Below are positions 27,060-36,364 of a stretch of DNA of 64,000 nucleotides, piece by piece. The DNA is from Haemophilus haemolyticus_M (GTDB lineage: Bacteria > Pseudomonadota > Gammaproteobacteria > Enterobacterales > Pasteurellaceae). The notes under the pieces are model-generated. The model searched no databases. It had not been told where the DNA came from and saw only the letters and a list, made by a program, of their open reading frames with translations. The stretch is taken from contig NZ_QQGD01000005.1 of assembly GCF_003490935.1 (NCBI RefSeq), positions 1 to 64,000 of the forward strand, given 5' to 3'. Each line of letters opens with the position of its first letter. Position 1 is the first letter of the stretch. A program made the position numbers and the translations under genes.

Positions 27060-27431
27060 TTGAGGTGCAGATTTTTTATCGGTAAACACTACACAATCGA
27101 ATTTAAATTACAGGCTCTTCAACCTATTTTGAATGGAAAAATGAGTATCAGAGAAGCTGCGTGTTTTTACAATATTCCTTCCAACGCCTTAGTCGGGACG
27201 TGGTTGAAACGGTTTGAAAAAAGTGGCATAAAAGGACTGATTCCCCGTAAACCATCAGGACGACCGCCGATGAAACCTAAATATGCAAAAATGCCACCGC
27301 CACCCAAAACTGAAGAAGAGCGTTTACGCCTGAGAATTTTACAGCTTGAAGCGAAGGTAGCTTACCTAAAGGAGTTGAGAAGGCTCAGACTTCAGGACGA
27401 AGCCGAGCAACAGAAATTATCCAAAGGTTAA
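27060..27431 (+). CDS. IS150-like transposase OrfA (InsJ type), remnant element
   Basis: Up to 123 codons with no stop. The recognisable protein begins GKHYTIEFKLQALQPIL and has a helix-turn-helix (MSIREAACFYNIPSNALVGTWLKRFE), then a proline/lysine linker and a leucine-zipper-like helix (RLRILQLEAKVAYLKELRRL), as in IS150 InsJ. The start is uncertain: the first possible codon is a TTG. The partner OrfB is broken, so transposition activity is not expected. Confidence 0.7.
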   Translation: MRCRFFIGKHYTIEFKLQALQPILNGKMSIREAACFYNIPSNALVGTWLKRFEKSGIKGLIPRKPSGRPPMKPKYAKMPPPPKTEEERLRLRILQLEAKVAYLKELRRLRLQDEAEQQKLSKG

Positions 27432-28044
27432 GAACACGCTATCCGTTAAAATGGCTATTGAGTTTTGCACGATTAGCGCGTAGTACGTTTTTTGCTAAAC
27501 TTTAGATTAAACTAGATAAGGATGAGCAGCTGAAAAAGGCCATTAAATGCATCAAAGCCAATCATCCTGATTATGGCTACCGAAGTGTTCAGCCTGTCTG
27601 CCAACGTTAAATCACAAGAAAATCCAGCTTCTAATGCGGTACTCGGACGCCAAGTGCGGTTAAGAAAACGCAAGAAATTCATGACCTATCGAGGCACAAT
27701 AGGCCATATTGCCCCGAATCGTTTTGAGCGTAATTTTACGATAACTGCCCCGAATCAAAAATGGGTAACGGTAAAGCAAAAGATGGGGTACAAGTCAATG
27801 TTAAACATGGCGGGCAAACGCCGGAATAAGGTTGAGGGCTTGATTTAACATTCAGATCAAGGCTGGCAGTATCAGATGAGTGCTTATCGTAGAATACTTG
27901 CCGAGCAGGGTATAACTCAATAAAACGAAAGAATAGATAGGTGAATAGGTAAGGGATTATTTTGACTATTATAACCACCGTCGAATCCAACTGAAATTAA
28001 AAGGACTGAGTCCGATACAATATCGTTGTCAGTCCTTGAATTAA
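27395..28044 (+). pseudogene. IS150-like transposase OrfB (InsK type), broken
   Basis: Pieces of the DDE integrase are readable in several frames: IIQRLRTRYPLKWLLSFARL, NHPDYGYRSV, HSDQGWQYQMSAYRRILAEQG near 27850-27920, and DYYNHRRIQLKLKGLSPIQY at the end. Several stops and frame changes interrupt it, and the sequence between the first pieces and HSDQG is too short, implying deletion. Uptake signals at 27008 (just outside) and 27651 (inside) suggest long residence in the genome. Confidence 0.75.
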
Positions 28045-28090
28045 TCGTCCAGATTTTTTTAGGGGCAGATCATTTTTTGACTAAATTTAT

Positions 28091-28870
28091 TTAGCCATTT
28101 TTATCTTTAGCGGCTTTATAAAGCTCCATCGCTTTAGGTAATAAACGTTGTAAGTTTTCTTGACGAGACTGATCACTAGGATGAGTAGAAGCTAACACAT
28201 CAAGAACCCCCCGAGAACCACCAGACACTTTTGCCATTTTTTGCCACAATCCTGGCGCCACTTGTGGGTTGTATCCAGAACGAGCCATTAACATTAATCC
28301 CACTTCATCTGCTTCAGTTTCAGCACTACGAGAATAAGGTTTGTCTAAAGCAAAATCTTTAGTAAGCGAAACCAAATCAGTTACATCCGTCCCAACTGCA
28401 ATAGATAATGCTGTCCCTCCAATGGCACCAACAATATTACTCACGGTTCCAAAGTTAGTTTTAGCTTTACCATGCTCTTTTAATGCATGAGCCATTTCAT
28501 GCCCCATTACCACTGCGATTTCATTATCATTAAGTTGTAAAGTATCAACCAACCCAGTATAGAATGCCATTTTACCGCCCGGCATTGCCCAAGCATTCAA
28601 TTCTTTTGACTTAATAACATTAATTTGCCAGTTAAATTGCTGTCCGGTTTCATTAGCTTGGTTTGCATAATTCACCATTTTATGAAACACATGGTGAATT
28701 CGTTTTGCGGTATTTGATGAAGTATCAATTGCCCCCTGAGTACGAATTTTTCCCATTTCTTGTGCATAACTACTCGCTGCCTCTCGATTTATAGAAGCCG
28801 AATCAGCACAAGCTGTGATAAGTGAACTAGCTAATAGCGCAAAAGCAAAACTTTTAAGTTGTTTTTTCAT
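28091..28870 (-). CDS. M48-family metalloprotease lipoprotein (YcaL/LoiP-like)
   Basis: A 259-residue lipoprotein with signal MKKQLKSFAFALLASSLITAC, lipidated at the cysteine. The M48 zinc site is GHEMAHALKEH near 130, the third ligand lies in SRSAETEADEVGL, and NAWAMPGGKMAFYTGLV is typical of the YcaL/LoiP/BepA group. It probably works in the periplasm at the outer membrane on misassembled proteins. The start at 28870 follows AAGGATCACTT; an in-frame codon 28 residues upstream lacks signal-peptide sense. It is divergent from tyrP. Confidence 0.86.
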   Translation of the reverse strand: MKKQLKSFAFALLASSLITACADSASINREAASSYAQEMGKIRTQGAIDTSSNTAKRIHHVFHKMVNYANQANETGQQFNWQINVIKSKELNAWAMPGGKMAFYTGLVDTLQLNDNEIAVVMGHEMAHALKEHGKAKTNFGTVSNIVGAIGGTALSIAVGTDVTDLVSLTKDFALDKPYSRSAETEADEVGLMLMARSGYNPQVAPGLWQKMAKVSGGSRGVLDVLASTHPSDQSRQENLQRLLPKAMELYKAAKDKNG

Positions 28871-28935
28871 AAGTGATCCTTTTTTGAACAGAAGCAGATT
28901 ATATAAATTTATTATTTTTTGTCGATATAAATATA

Positions 28936-28971
28936 TTGCACTTTCCTTTTGCACTACTATAATAGTGCAAA
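28936..28971 (+). promoter_or_regulatory. tyrP promoter with overlapping perfect dyad operator
   Basis: A -35 TTGCAC (28936-28941), a 16-base spacer and a -10 TATAAT (28958-28963) precede tyrP. A perfect dyad TTTGCACTA-N6-TAGTGCAAA (28948-28971) covers the -10. It does not match the E. coli TyrR box TGTAAA-N6-TTTACA, although the half-site spacing is the same. Confidence 0.7.
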
Positions 28972-28990
28972 TTTATTTTAGAGGCATTTT

Positions 28991-30247
28991 ATGACACAAC
29001 AAAAATCCCCTTCTCTCTTAGGCGGTGCGATGATCATCGCGGGTACAGCTATTGGTGCGGGCATGCTGGCTAACCCAACTTCAACGGCTGGTGTATGGTT
29101 TATTGGTTCGATTCTCGCTTTAATTTATACTTGGTTTTGTATGACAACATCAGGATTAATGATCCTAGAAGCTAATCTACATTATCCAACAGGTTCAAGT
29201 TTTGACACCATCGTTAAAGATTTATTAGGAAAAAGTTGGAATATTATCAATGGTCTTTCCGTTGCTTTCGTCTTGTATATTTTGACTTATGCCTACATCA
29301 CCTCTGGCGGAGGCATTACACAAAATCTACTCAACCAAGCATTCAGTTCTGCTGAAAGTGCGGTGGATATTGGAAGAACTTCAGGATCTTTAATTTTCTG
29401 CCTTACCCTTGCCGCCTTCGTGTGGCTTTCAACCAAAGCGGTGGATCGTTTCACAACCGTGTTAATTATCGGGATGGTGGTCGCTTTTTTCCTTTCTACT
29501 ACCGGTTTATTAAGCTCTGTAAAAACAGAAGTTTTATTCAATACCGTTGCTGAAGGCGAACAAACATATTTACCTTATTTATTCACCGCACTTCCAGTGT
29601 GCTTAGTGTCTTTTGGTTTCCATGGAAATGTACCGAGCTTAGTAAAATATTACAATCGTGATGGTCGCCGAGTCATGAAATCAATCTTTATTGGTACGGG
29701 GTTAGCACTCGTAATTTATATTTTATGGCAACTTGCTGTGCAAGGTAATTTGCCACGCAACGAATTTGCTCCAGTAATTGAAAAAGGCGGTGATGTTTCC
29801 GCATTACTAGAGGCATTACATAAATATATTGAAGTGGAATACCTTGCCGTCGCATTAAATTTCTTTGCTTATATGGCGATTGCCACATCATTCTTAGGCG
29901 TAACTTTAGGTTTATTTGACTATATTGCTGATCTGTTTAAATTTGACGACAGCTTATCTGGTAGAACAAAAACAACACTCGTTACTTTTTTACCGCCATT
30001 ATTGCTAAGCCTACAATTCCCTTATGGTTTTGTGATTGCCATTGGTTATGCTGGGTTAGCTGCAACCATTTGGGCTGCAATTGTACCTGCACTTCTTGCT
30101 AAAGCAAGCCGTCAAAAGTTCCCACAAGCGAGTTATAAAGTTTACGGTGGCAATTTTATGATTGGCTTTGTGATCTTATTCGGTGTGTTAAACATTGTGG
30201 CACAAGTCGGTGCAAACTTAGGATGGTTTGCCAATTTCACAGGATAA
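28991..30247 (+). CDS. tyrP: TyrP-type aromatic amino acid (tyrosine) permease
   Basis: HAAAP-family inner membrane proton symporter of 418 residues with about eleven helices. The opening SLLGGAMIIAGTAIGAGMLANP is the family signature, and later segments (PVCLVSFGFHGNVPSLVKYY, FFAYMAIATSFLGVTLGLFDYIAD) are typical of TyrP/Mtr/TnaB. Tyrosine is the likely substrate by overall resemblance; a tryptophan permease is the alternative. A strong promoter with a dyad operator precedes it and a terminator follows. Confidence 0.87.
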   Translation: MTQQKSPSLLGGAMIIAGTAIGAGMLANPTSTAGVWFIGSILALIYTWFCMTTSGLMILEANLHYPTGSSFDTIVKDLLGKSWNIINGLSVAFVLYILTYAYITSGGGITQNLLNQAFSSAESAVDIGRTSGSLIFCLTLAAFVWLSTKAVDRFTTVLIIGMVVAFFLSTTGLLSSVKTEVLFNTVAEGEQTYLPYLFTALPVCLVSFGFHGNVPSLVKYYNRDGRRVMKSIFIGTGLALVIYILWQLAVQGNLPRNEFAPVIEKGGDVSALLEALHKYIEVEYLAVALNFFAYMAIATSFLGVTLGLFDYIADLFKFDDSLSGRTKTTLVTFLPPLLLSLQFPYGFVIAIGYAGLAATIWAAIVPALLAKASRQKFPQASYKVYGGNFMIGFVILFGVLNIVAQVGANLGWFANFTG

Positions 30248-30310
30248 GTTTTACTCGATACAATAAAGGTGTATAACTGATTAACTCTCAAAAAGTTAGA
30301 TTGTTAAATT

Positions 30311-30354
30311 AAGGACTGAGTTCTGTAATTCACAGGACTTAGTCCTTTTATTTT
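30311..30354 (+). terminator. Terminator after tyrP
   Basis: AAGGACTGAGTTCTGT pairs with ACAGGACTTAGTCCTT (a few G-U pairs) around AATTC, followed by TTATTTT. It ends tyrP ahead of the convergent iga. Confidence 0.85.
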
Positions 30355-30436
30355 ACACTGAAAGCAATTTTTACTGTGTTAAAGATCAAAAATTGATCAC
30401 TTGTTGTTTAAATGACGGGGGATTTAACCATAAAAA

Positions 30437-30486
30437 ATTTGCACCTTAATCAGTTGATTGTTTCGTTCAACTTTTGGGGTGCAAAT
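30437..30486. repeat. Imperfect inverted repeat between tyrP and iga
   Basis: ATTTGCACC (30437-30445) pairs with GGTGCAAAT (30478-30486). Inside, AGTTGA pairs with TCAACT, giving a long interrupted hairpin. No T run follows, so it may be an insertion-element scar or an inefficient terminator for iga. The rest of 30355-30532 shows nothing else. Confidence 0.5.
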
Positions 30487-30532
30487 CATACATAGGGCTT
30501 TGCAATCTATAACGCTAATTCAAATAGGCGTA

Positions 30533-33500
30533 TTAAAAACTAAAACTTAGTTTTACTTCAGCAGCTTTTTGTTTCTCTGCTTGTTTCGCTTTTGTTAATC
30601 CGCCAATTAAACTTAATTTTACATTATGGTATTTCAATTTAAGGCCAGCATTATATTGTTGTTGATTTTCAACGTTGTAAGAAAAATCATATCCATTTAC
30701 ATTAATTTTTCCGTTTCCTTGATTTACATCATATCGAGCAGATAAAATTGGTGTAATAGAAAACTCGCCTAAGTTATAGGTATAACTTAAATCAAGTTGA
30801 GCAAAGGTTGTTTTGACGGATATAGGGTTTACTTTAATGCGATCTTGACCTAATGCAAAATTAGAGCTTGATAAGTAGCTATAACGAATGCCTACACTTG
30901 GTTTAACTCCAAAATTCCCTATGTTAAATGCTTTACCAGCTATTAAGCCTATTTGTGTTGTATGACGATCAAATTTAGCATTATTATTGGTTCGTAGGTT
31001 GCTTTGGAACTTGCCGTAGCCTAAATCAATGCCAAAATACCAATGATTATCCGCATAATATTTAGAATAGAAATTAACTTGTGCTAGAGTAGTTTTACTT
31101 GTTGCCTCATCAAGGTTGTTACTATTCCGAACGTAAGTCAATATACCGCCTAGTTGAATATTTTTTGTAACAGATTTATCTAAGCCTAACTGGTTTCTTA
31201 CACTTTGAGAACTAAAACGACGATATTGGCTTGAGGAATAATTTTCGTTCATCGAAGAATTAGATACCCAAATGCTATATTGCCCCTCATTATTCATTTC
31301 TAGTTGATTAATATGTTGAGAAATCGCTTTTCCAACATTTAATGCAACAAATTGTGCTTTTGCCATTGAGTCAGAAAGTACAGCATTGGTATTTTTACTA
31401 ATGAGATCGCGTTGTTCATTCTGAGGTAATTTTTCAGCTTTACGAACTTCTTCAGCTTTACGAACTTCTTCAGCTTTACGAGCTTCTTCAGCTTTACGAA
31501 CTTCTTCAGCTTTACGAACTTCTTCAGCTTTACGAGCTTCTTCAGCTTTACGAGCTTCTTCAGCTTTACGAGCTTCTTCAGCTTTACGAGCTTCTTCAGC
31601 TTTACGAGCTTCTTCAGCTTTACGAGCTTCTTCAGCTTTACGAGCTTCTTCAGCTTTACGAGCTTCTTCAGCTTTACGAGCTTCTTCAGCTTTACGAGCT
31701 TCTTCAGCTTTACGAGCTTCTTCAGCTCTACGAGCTTCTTCCGCTTGACGTGCGGCTTCGGCTAATGCTTGAGTGTCATCTTTTTTATAGGTGATCACAT
31801 AAGCATTGGTACCATTTGGTTTAATTGAATCTACAATTAAGCCTGTAAAAGATTTTTGGTTCTTCGCAGTATTTTCATCAAATGAAGTTTTTAATACGAC
31901 TGTTTCAGCTAAAATATTTCCGTTAGGATCTTTATAAGTAAGCATCACGAATTGAGGTGCTTCAATTTTAGTTGAGTTGCCAATTTCTGTACGACTAAAA
32001 TTAGGATCGTTTTGGTTTGAACTAGCCACATTTGGTGCCTCTGGCACAGGCGTATTTTGAGGTTCATCCGTTCGTTTAGCCAACTGTTTTGCTTTAATTT
32101 CTTCCTCAATTTTTGGATTATAAAGTCGCCATACTCCATCTTTTTCTTGAAGTGTATAACTGTAGGCACCTAAATCGACTTTTCCTCCATCTAGCGTTAA
32201 AGTTAAATTATTGTGTTGTGCTGTGGAAGCATTAAATAATTCCAACGCATCGTATTTTGGTTCACCTGTTTTATTGCGAACGTGAAGGGTAAATTGACCG
32301 CTTGCGGATTGATTTACCACGACTTTATCGCCTTGTTGGCGGCTTAAATCGGTGAAATAATAAAATCTCCCTTGTCCTGAAAGATTATTTACGGTTAATT
32401 GGTTGTAAGCCGTTGTGGTTTCTAGGGCATTATTAGCATTGAGATGAATATCCCCCCCATTCATTACTAATTGGTTAACTTGGCTATTCCCGGTTAAATG
32501 CCATTGACTATTTGACTCAAAATGCACCGCACTTTGTTCTGTGCTGTGAATTGTACCGAATAGATTAGCTTTACCTAATGTAAACACAGAATTACCTGTT
32601 AAATTTACATCGCCGTGCATATTGGTAGGTGAAAAACTCTTTAATGCTTTATCAGATAATTGGTTATTAGTACAAGTTACATAGCCCGTATAGTCTGAAC
32701 GCACACAAACTGTGTCGCCTGTTTTATAGCCAATATGCACTTTTGCATTATCAGAAGCTGTGATATTTGAAGTAATGCTTTCAACATTGCGACCTGAATA
32801 AAGTGAGGCATTGCCACTCACTTTCATTGAGGTTGCTTTAAAAGTGCGGTCAATCCAGTCATTTTCTACCACCACTTCATTATTTTCAGTAAAGTGTTGA
32901 TCTTTTTCCGTTGAAGAAATATTAGCAATATCTCTTGCGTGTGGTGTAGGTCTGCCAGAAAGGAATAATGTACCTTTTTCAACTTTTAATTCACCGTTAA
33001 GGTTTGTTCCGCCTGTCAATAAAAAGCGATTTTGATCGGTTTTACCGCTAAAAGTGATATTTAATTCACCATTTGTACCTTTACCATCATCTTCACCAAA
33101 GTAGCCATTAAAACCATTCATACGCTCATTGTTGATATGATTCATTACATTTATTTTGGCATCTGTTTCATTTTCACCCATATATAGCCAATCTTGATTA
33201 CTTTCTTTTCCATTGCAAGGCATTTCAGCGCGGAGGCTACCTGATTTTTTTAATGTGTAATATTTATAGCAATAATTACTGTAATAAAGGTTTTGTCCAT
33301 ATTTCGCGGCTCGATTAAGAAAAGGTCGTTCTACCTCTTCAGGTTGTGGGCGATATATAGTTATCTTGCCTAGTTCAGTAATCAAATTATCCCCAGTAAT
33401 AGTTACATTAGAGGATTTACTGGTATTGTGATTAACTAATCTAGCTCCCTCATCAATATTTCTAATGTGATCAAATTTAAGTGAATTACCGTTTAAATCT

Positions 33501-35041
33501 AATCGTCCCCCTCTAAATCCAAAGTAAATAGAGCTAGGATCTACTTGTTTTTCATCTGTGAGAACAACAGTTGGGCGACCGCTTACAATTCCAAGCATAG
33601 AGAAAGCTTTAACTTTTCCCGAAGAATCAGCCTCTTGTTTTAGGATAACTTTTCCATCTCCTACTTTTAGTTGCCCTTTGTTTTCTCCTTTTCCTTGTAC
33701 AACTAAAGTACCTTCACCAATTTTAGCTAATCGATCATATTGAGGATTATGCACTTTCCATACAACGGTATTTCCTTTTTCGACAGATACACCCGCTCCT
33801 TGCCAAGTAGTATCGTTGGAAGTGCCTTCAACTGTATAATTACCCTTAAAGAACAATCCACCTGCGCCTTGATTGATATTATTCTCTAAAGTAATTGTTC
33901 CATTTCCATTAAAGGTAACATTCTTGTTATTTATCTTATTCAAAGAAATAGCATCATTATAAATAACACTTGAGTCATTTGAAGTTTTCCAATTATAGGA
34001 TTCGGAAGAGCCTGTTAATGAACCCGCATTATTTTTCTTATAAATTTCTTCTGCAAATTCTGGCTTATAAATATTCCACTCTTGCCAAGATTTTTTCTTA
34101 TACCCTCCCCAAAAATCATAAGCACCAAGGAAAAGCCATTTCTCTTTAGATTTATCATAAACAAATAACGGTGAGCCGCTATCTCCCAAAACAGCGTAAT
34201 TAGTAAGCGGTTTACGAGATAATATCTCTTTTGGATCGTTGTGATCTTCGGTTGAGTCACCAAACCCAATGAGTCCATCGTCTGTATGATTCACTTTATA
34301 AGGCGTTCCAGCAATACCATAAGTATAGGCGTCACCAACCAATTTTAGATTATCCCCTCCAACCTCATGGTTATCTAAAATTAAGCTGTAATTATTTCCT
34401 TTTTTATAAATAAATTGACTACCACTTCCAAGTCTTACAAAAGCAGGATATTTATCGGCGTTGTTATATTCGCCCTTATTGCTACTTTCGGTTGATGGCT
34501 CAATAGGAGCGACTTCGGTCACAAATTTATCAAGGCGCGGCATATAGTAGTCTTCACGGCGTTTTTGAGAATGTTCTTCTTTAGTTATAGGATCTCTCGT
34601 CAATTCAGAAGGAAAACTATTTTTTTCAACGGTGTAATATCGGTTTTCTTCGGACGATACATCTCGGTGTGACTTAGCATTACCTCGTTCCCTATGCCCA
34701 TTCAAATTCCCAAAATGAAGTTCGCTCACATTATCACCAACGTGTTTTACACCTACTACGTATTGCGGATTCACCAACGTGGCAATTCGTTTATCTACAT
34801 CTACCACACTAAAATCAATCATCGGAATACCGTTAGGTAAGGCCGTGCCCAAATCTTTATTATTTTTATCCTTTACCAGCACATTTGTTGCCCCCACAGA
34901 GAACATTCCTTTGTTTTCTGCAAAATCACGGAATATTTGATAATCCACATCGTCTCTAACTAATGCGGCTTCTGTATAAGGGGTTAGCGCATAGGCGACA
35001 GTTAGGGCAATAAAGTTAAGTTTGAATTTTTTATTTAGCAT
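30533..35041 (-). CDS. iga: IgA1-specific serine protease autotransporter
   Basis: A 1502-residue type Va autotransporter. Signal peptide MLNKKFKLNFIALTVAYALT is followed by the protease domain with His100 (GVKH) and Ser288 in GDSGSP, numbering that agrees with the known H. influenzae enzyme. A long beta-helical passenger comes next, then a linker with a 17-unit hexapeptide repeat, and a C-terminal translocator barrel ending LSFSF. It cleaves the hinge of human IgA1. The protein is shorter than my recollection of the Rd version (about 1690 residues) because the linker differs. It lies downstream of recF, with 242 AT-rich bases between (35042-35283) that hold a possible partial Fur-like site near 35224-35242 and an uptake signal at 35270. 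Confidence 0.95.
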   Translation of the reverse strand: MLNKKFKLNFIALTVAYALTPYTEAALVRDDVDYQIFRDFAENKGMFSVGATNVLVKDKNNKDLGTALPNGIPMIDFSVVDVDKRIATLVNPQYVVGVKHVGDNVSELHFGNLNGHRERGNAKSHRDVSSEENRYYTVEKNSFPSELTRDPITKEEHSQKRREDYYMPRLDKFVTEVAPIEPSTESSNKGEYNNADKYPAFVRLGSGSQFIYKKGNNYSLILDNHEVGGDNLKLVGDAYTYGIAGTPYKVNHTDDGLIGFGDSTEDHNDPKEILSRKPLTNYAVLGDSGSPLFVYDKSKEKWLFLGAYDFWGGYKKKSWQEWNIYKPEFAEEIYKKNNAGSLTGSSESYNWKTSNDSSVIYNDAISLNKINNKNVTFNGNGTITLENNINQGAGGLFFKGNYTVEGTSNDTTWQGAGVSVEKGNTVVWKVHNPQYDRLAKIGEGTLVVQGKGENKGQLKVGDGKVILKQEADSSGKVKAFSMLGIVSGRPTVVLTDEKQVDPSSIYFGFRGGRLDLNGNSLKFDHIRNIDEGARLVNHNTSKSSNVTITGDNLITELGKITIYRPQPEEVERPFLNRAAKYGQNLYYSNYCYKYYTLKKSGSLRAEMPCNGKESNQDWLYMGENETDAKINVMNHINNERMNGFNGYFGEDDGKGTNGELNITFSGKTDQNRFLLTGGTNLNGELKVEKGTLFLSGRPTPHARDIANISSTEKDQHFTENNEVVVENDWIDRTFKATSMKVSGNASLYSGRNVESITSNITASDNAKVHIGYKTGDTVCVRSDYTGYVTCTNNQLSDKALKSFSPTNMHGDVNLTGNSVFTLGKANLFGTIHSTEQSAVHFESNSQWHLTGNSQVNQLVMNGGDIHLNANNALETTTAYNQLTVNNLSGQGRFYYFTDLSRQQGDKVVVNQSASGQFTLHVRNKTGEPKYDALELFNASTAQHNNLTLTLDGGKVDLGAYSYTLQEKDGVWRLYNPKIEEEIKAKQLAKRTDEPQNTPVPEAPNVASSNQNDPNFSRTEIGNSTKIEAPQFVMLTYKDPNGNILAETVVLKTSFDENTAKNQKSFTGLIVDSIKPNGTNAYVITYKKDDTQALAEAARQAEEARRAEEARKAEEARKAEEARKAEEARKAEEARKAEEARKAEEARKAEEARKAEEARKAEEARKAEEARKAEEVRKAEEVRKAEEARKAEEVRKAEEVRKAEKLPQNEQRDLISKNTNAVLSDSMAKAQFVALNVGKAISQHINQLEMNNEGQYSIWVSNSSMNENYSSSQYRRFSSQSVRNQLGLDKSVTKNIQLGGILTYVRNSNNLDEATSKTTLAQVNFYSKYYADNHWYFGIDLGYGKFQSNLRTNNNAKFDRHTTQIGLIAGKAFNIGNFGVKPSVGIRYSYLSSSNFALGQDRIKVNPISVKTTFAQLDLSYTYNLGEFSITPILSARYDVNQGNGKINVNGYDFSYNVENQQQYNAGLKLKYHNVKLSLIGGLTKAKQAEKQKAAEVKLSFSF
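31435..31740 (-). repeat. 18-bp in-frame tandem repeat in iga (17 units)
   Basis: Seventeen 18-bp units, plus-strand form CAGCTTTACGAGCTTCTT, encode (A/V)RKAEE on the minus strand. Most units are identical; some differ at one base (GCT to ACT, giving Val), and the outermost unit gives ARRAEE. A degenerate eighteenth unit follows at 31741-31758. The unit is a multiple of three, so copy-number change alters linker length and not frame. Confidence 0.97.
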
Positions 35042-35283
35042 ATTGGTTGTCCTTATAAATTGATTTTAAAAAGTAGATTTGATAGGACCAGTTTTATATA
35101 CGGCTATGAGGTGATTCAAATCTTGAAGATGTGTTGCGGTGTTAATTTGTCAGTTTTATTTTAGGGGCGTTTTTCTACCATAAATTGTTCAAAAAGTGAA
35201 TTATATTCACTAATAAATTACTGGCTAATGATAATTATGTCTAACTTTTAAAAATTCAATTATTTTTCACCGCACTTTGGGAG

Positions 35284-36363
35284 CTAATCTAAGGTTTTAA
35301 TGATTCCATTATCGACTGAAAACGTTTTTCTGTTTTCGACTTGCATCTCTTTTAGTTGTTCTTGAGTAATGGCTGTAACAAATACTTGTGAACCGCTTTG
35401 TTGTAATCGTTCTGCCAACAGTGCTCGTTTATATTGATCTAATTCTGATGCAAAATCATCGATCAAAAAAATACAATGGCGTTGTTTTTCTTTCATTAAA
35501 TGCTCGCCTTGAGCCAGTCTCAATGCACACATTAAAAGTTTAAGCTGTCCGCGAGAAAGTACATCTTCCACTGGCAATCCCTGTGCTTTGAAACGAAAAT
35601 CAGCTTTTTGAGGTCCAGAAAATGTGTAATTTAAGACACGATCTCGTTCAAAATTTTGCTCAAGAACCTCAGCGTAATCCGTATTTTTTTCCCAGCCTTG
35701 ATGAAAGCTGACATTAATTTCTAATTCAGGGAGAAAAAGTTGGCAAGTTTGCTCGATTTCAGGGCGTAGTGCTTCTGCATATTCGGCACGCCATTGACTC
35801 ACTTGATGAGCGAGTTTGGCAAGCTCGACATCCCAAACTTTAATAGCGGAGTAGGGCTGATTTTGTGCAAGTGCTGCATTTCTTTGTTTGAGTAATCGAT
35901 TAAGGTTGCTCCAAGCCGCATAAAAACTTGTTTGATGGTGAAAAAGTCCCCAATCCAAAAATGCTCGGCGATAACTTGGCCCCCCATTCAGTAAGGTTAA
36001 GCCTTCTGGGGTGATTAATTGCATTGGCAAAAGATGAGCAAGATCGGAAATTTTATTGCCATCTTCTCCGTTAATTTTTACTAACGTGTTGCCTTGACGA
36101 AGTTTTTGTAATCCCACAGACCATTGATGTTGGCTTTCTTGGATTTGTCCAAATAAGGTAAAGTGAGGTTCGTCGTAAGAAATGATGCGATTTGTTACCG
36201 CACTTTTGAATGAGCGTCCGTGACCAAGATAAAAAATGGCTTCTAATAAGCTTGTTTTCCCGCTGCCATTGTTGCCGACCAAAAAGTTAAAGCCGGGATC
36301 AAAATCAAGATCCACGGCTGTTAAGTTACGAAATTTTTCGACCAGTAAGCGCGAAATCGCCAT
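35284..36363 (-). CDS. recF: RecF, recombination mediator ATPase
   Basis: SMC-like ATPase of 359 residues with Walker A VGNNGSGKTS near 29-38, the signature LSRGQLKLLM and Walker B IFLIDDFASELD. With RecO and RecR it loads RecA at gaps. It starts two bases after the dnaN stop, giving the classic dnaA-dnaN-recF order, but gyrB does not follow; iga does. An uptake signal lies near 36199. Confidence 0.96.
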   Translation of the reverse strand: MAISRLLVEKFRNLTAVDLDFDPGFNFLVGNNGSGKTSLLEAIFYLGHGRSFKSAVTNRIISYDEPHFTLFGQIQESQHQWSVGLQKLRQGNTLVKINGEDGNKISDLAHLLPMQLITPEGLTLLNGGPSYRRAFLDWGLFHHQTSFYAAWSNLNRLLKQRNAALAQNQPYSAIKVWDVELAKLAHQVSQWRAEYAEALRPEIEQTCQLFLPELEINVSFHQGWEKNTDYAEVLEQNFERDRVLNYTFSGPQKADFRFKAQGLPVEDVLSRGQLKLLMCALRLAQGEHLMKEKQRHCIFLIDDFASELDQYKRALLAERLQQSGSQVFVTAITQEQLKEMQVENRKTFSVDNGIIKTLD

Positions 36364-36364
36364 A

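Larger units (their letters stand above)
27023..28071 (+). mobile_element. Degenerate IS3-family (IS150-like) insertion sequence
   Basis: About 1.05 kb bounded by related ends. The left begins GATCTGCTCCCAAAAGTTGGAC and the right, read inward, begins GATCTGCCCCTAAAAA, then CTGGAC. The sequence ATTTT flanks both sides (27018-27022 and 28072-28076), a candidate 5-bp target duplication. Inside are an InsJ-like OrfA and a broken InsK-like OrfB. It is shorter than the roughly 1.4 kb of IS150, so internal deletion is likely. I cannot name the element. Confidence 0.8.

Noticed and set aside
31441..31758. CRISPR array
   Set aside because: The 18-bp repeats are contiguous without spacers and translate in frame inside iga.
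35224..35242. Fur-like site upstream of iga
   Set aside because: Only 13 of 19 positions match, it is one-sided, and it lies about 180 bases from the start, so I mention it but do not call it.
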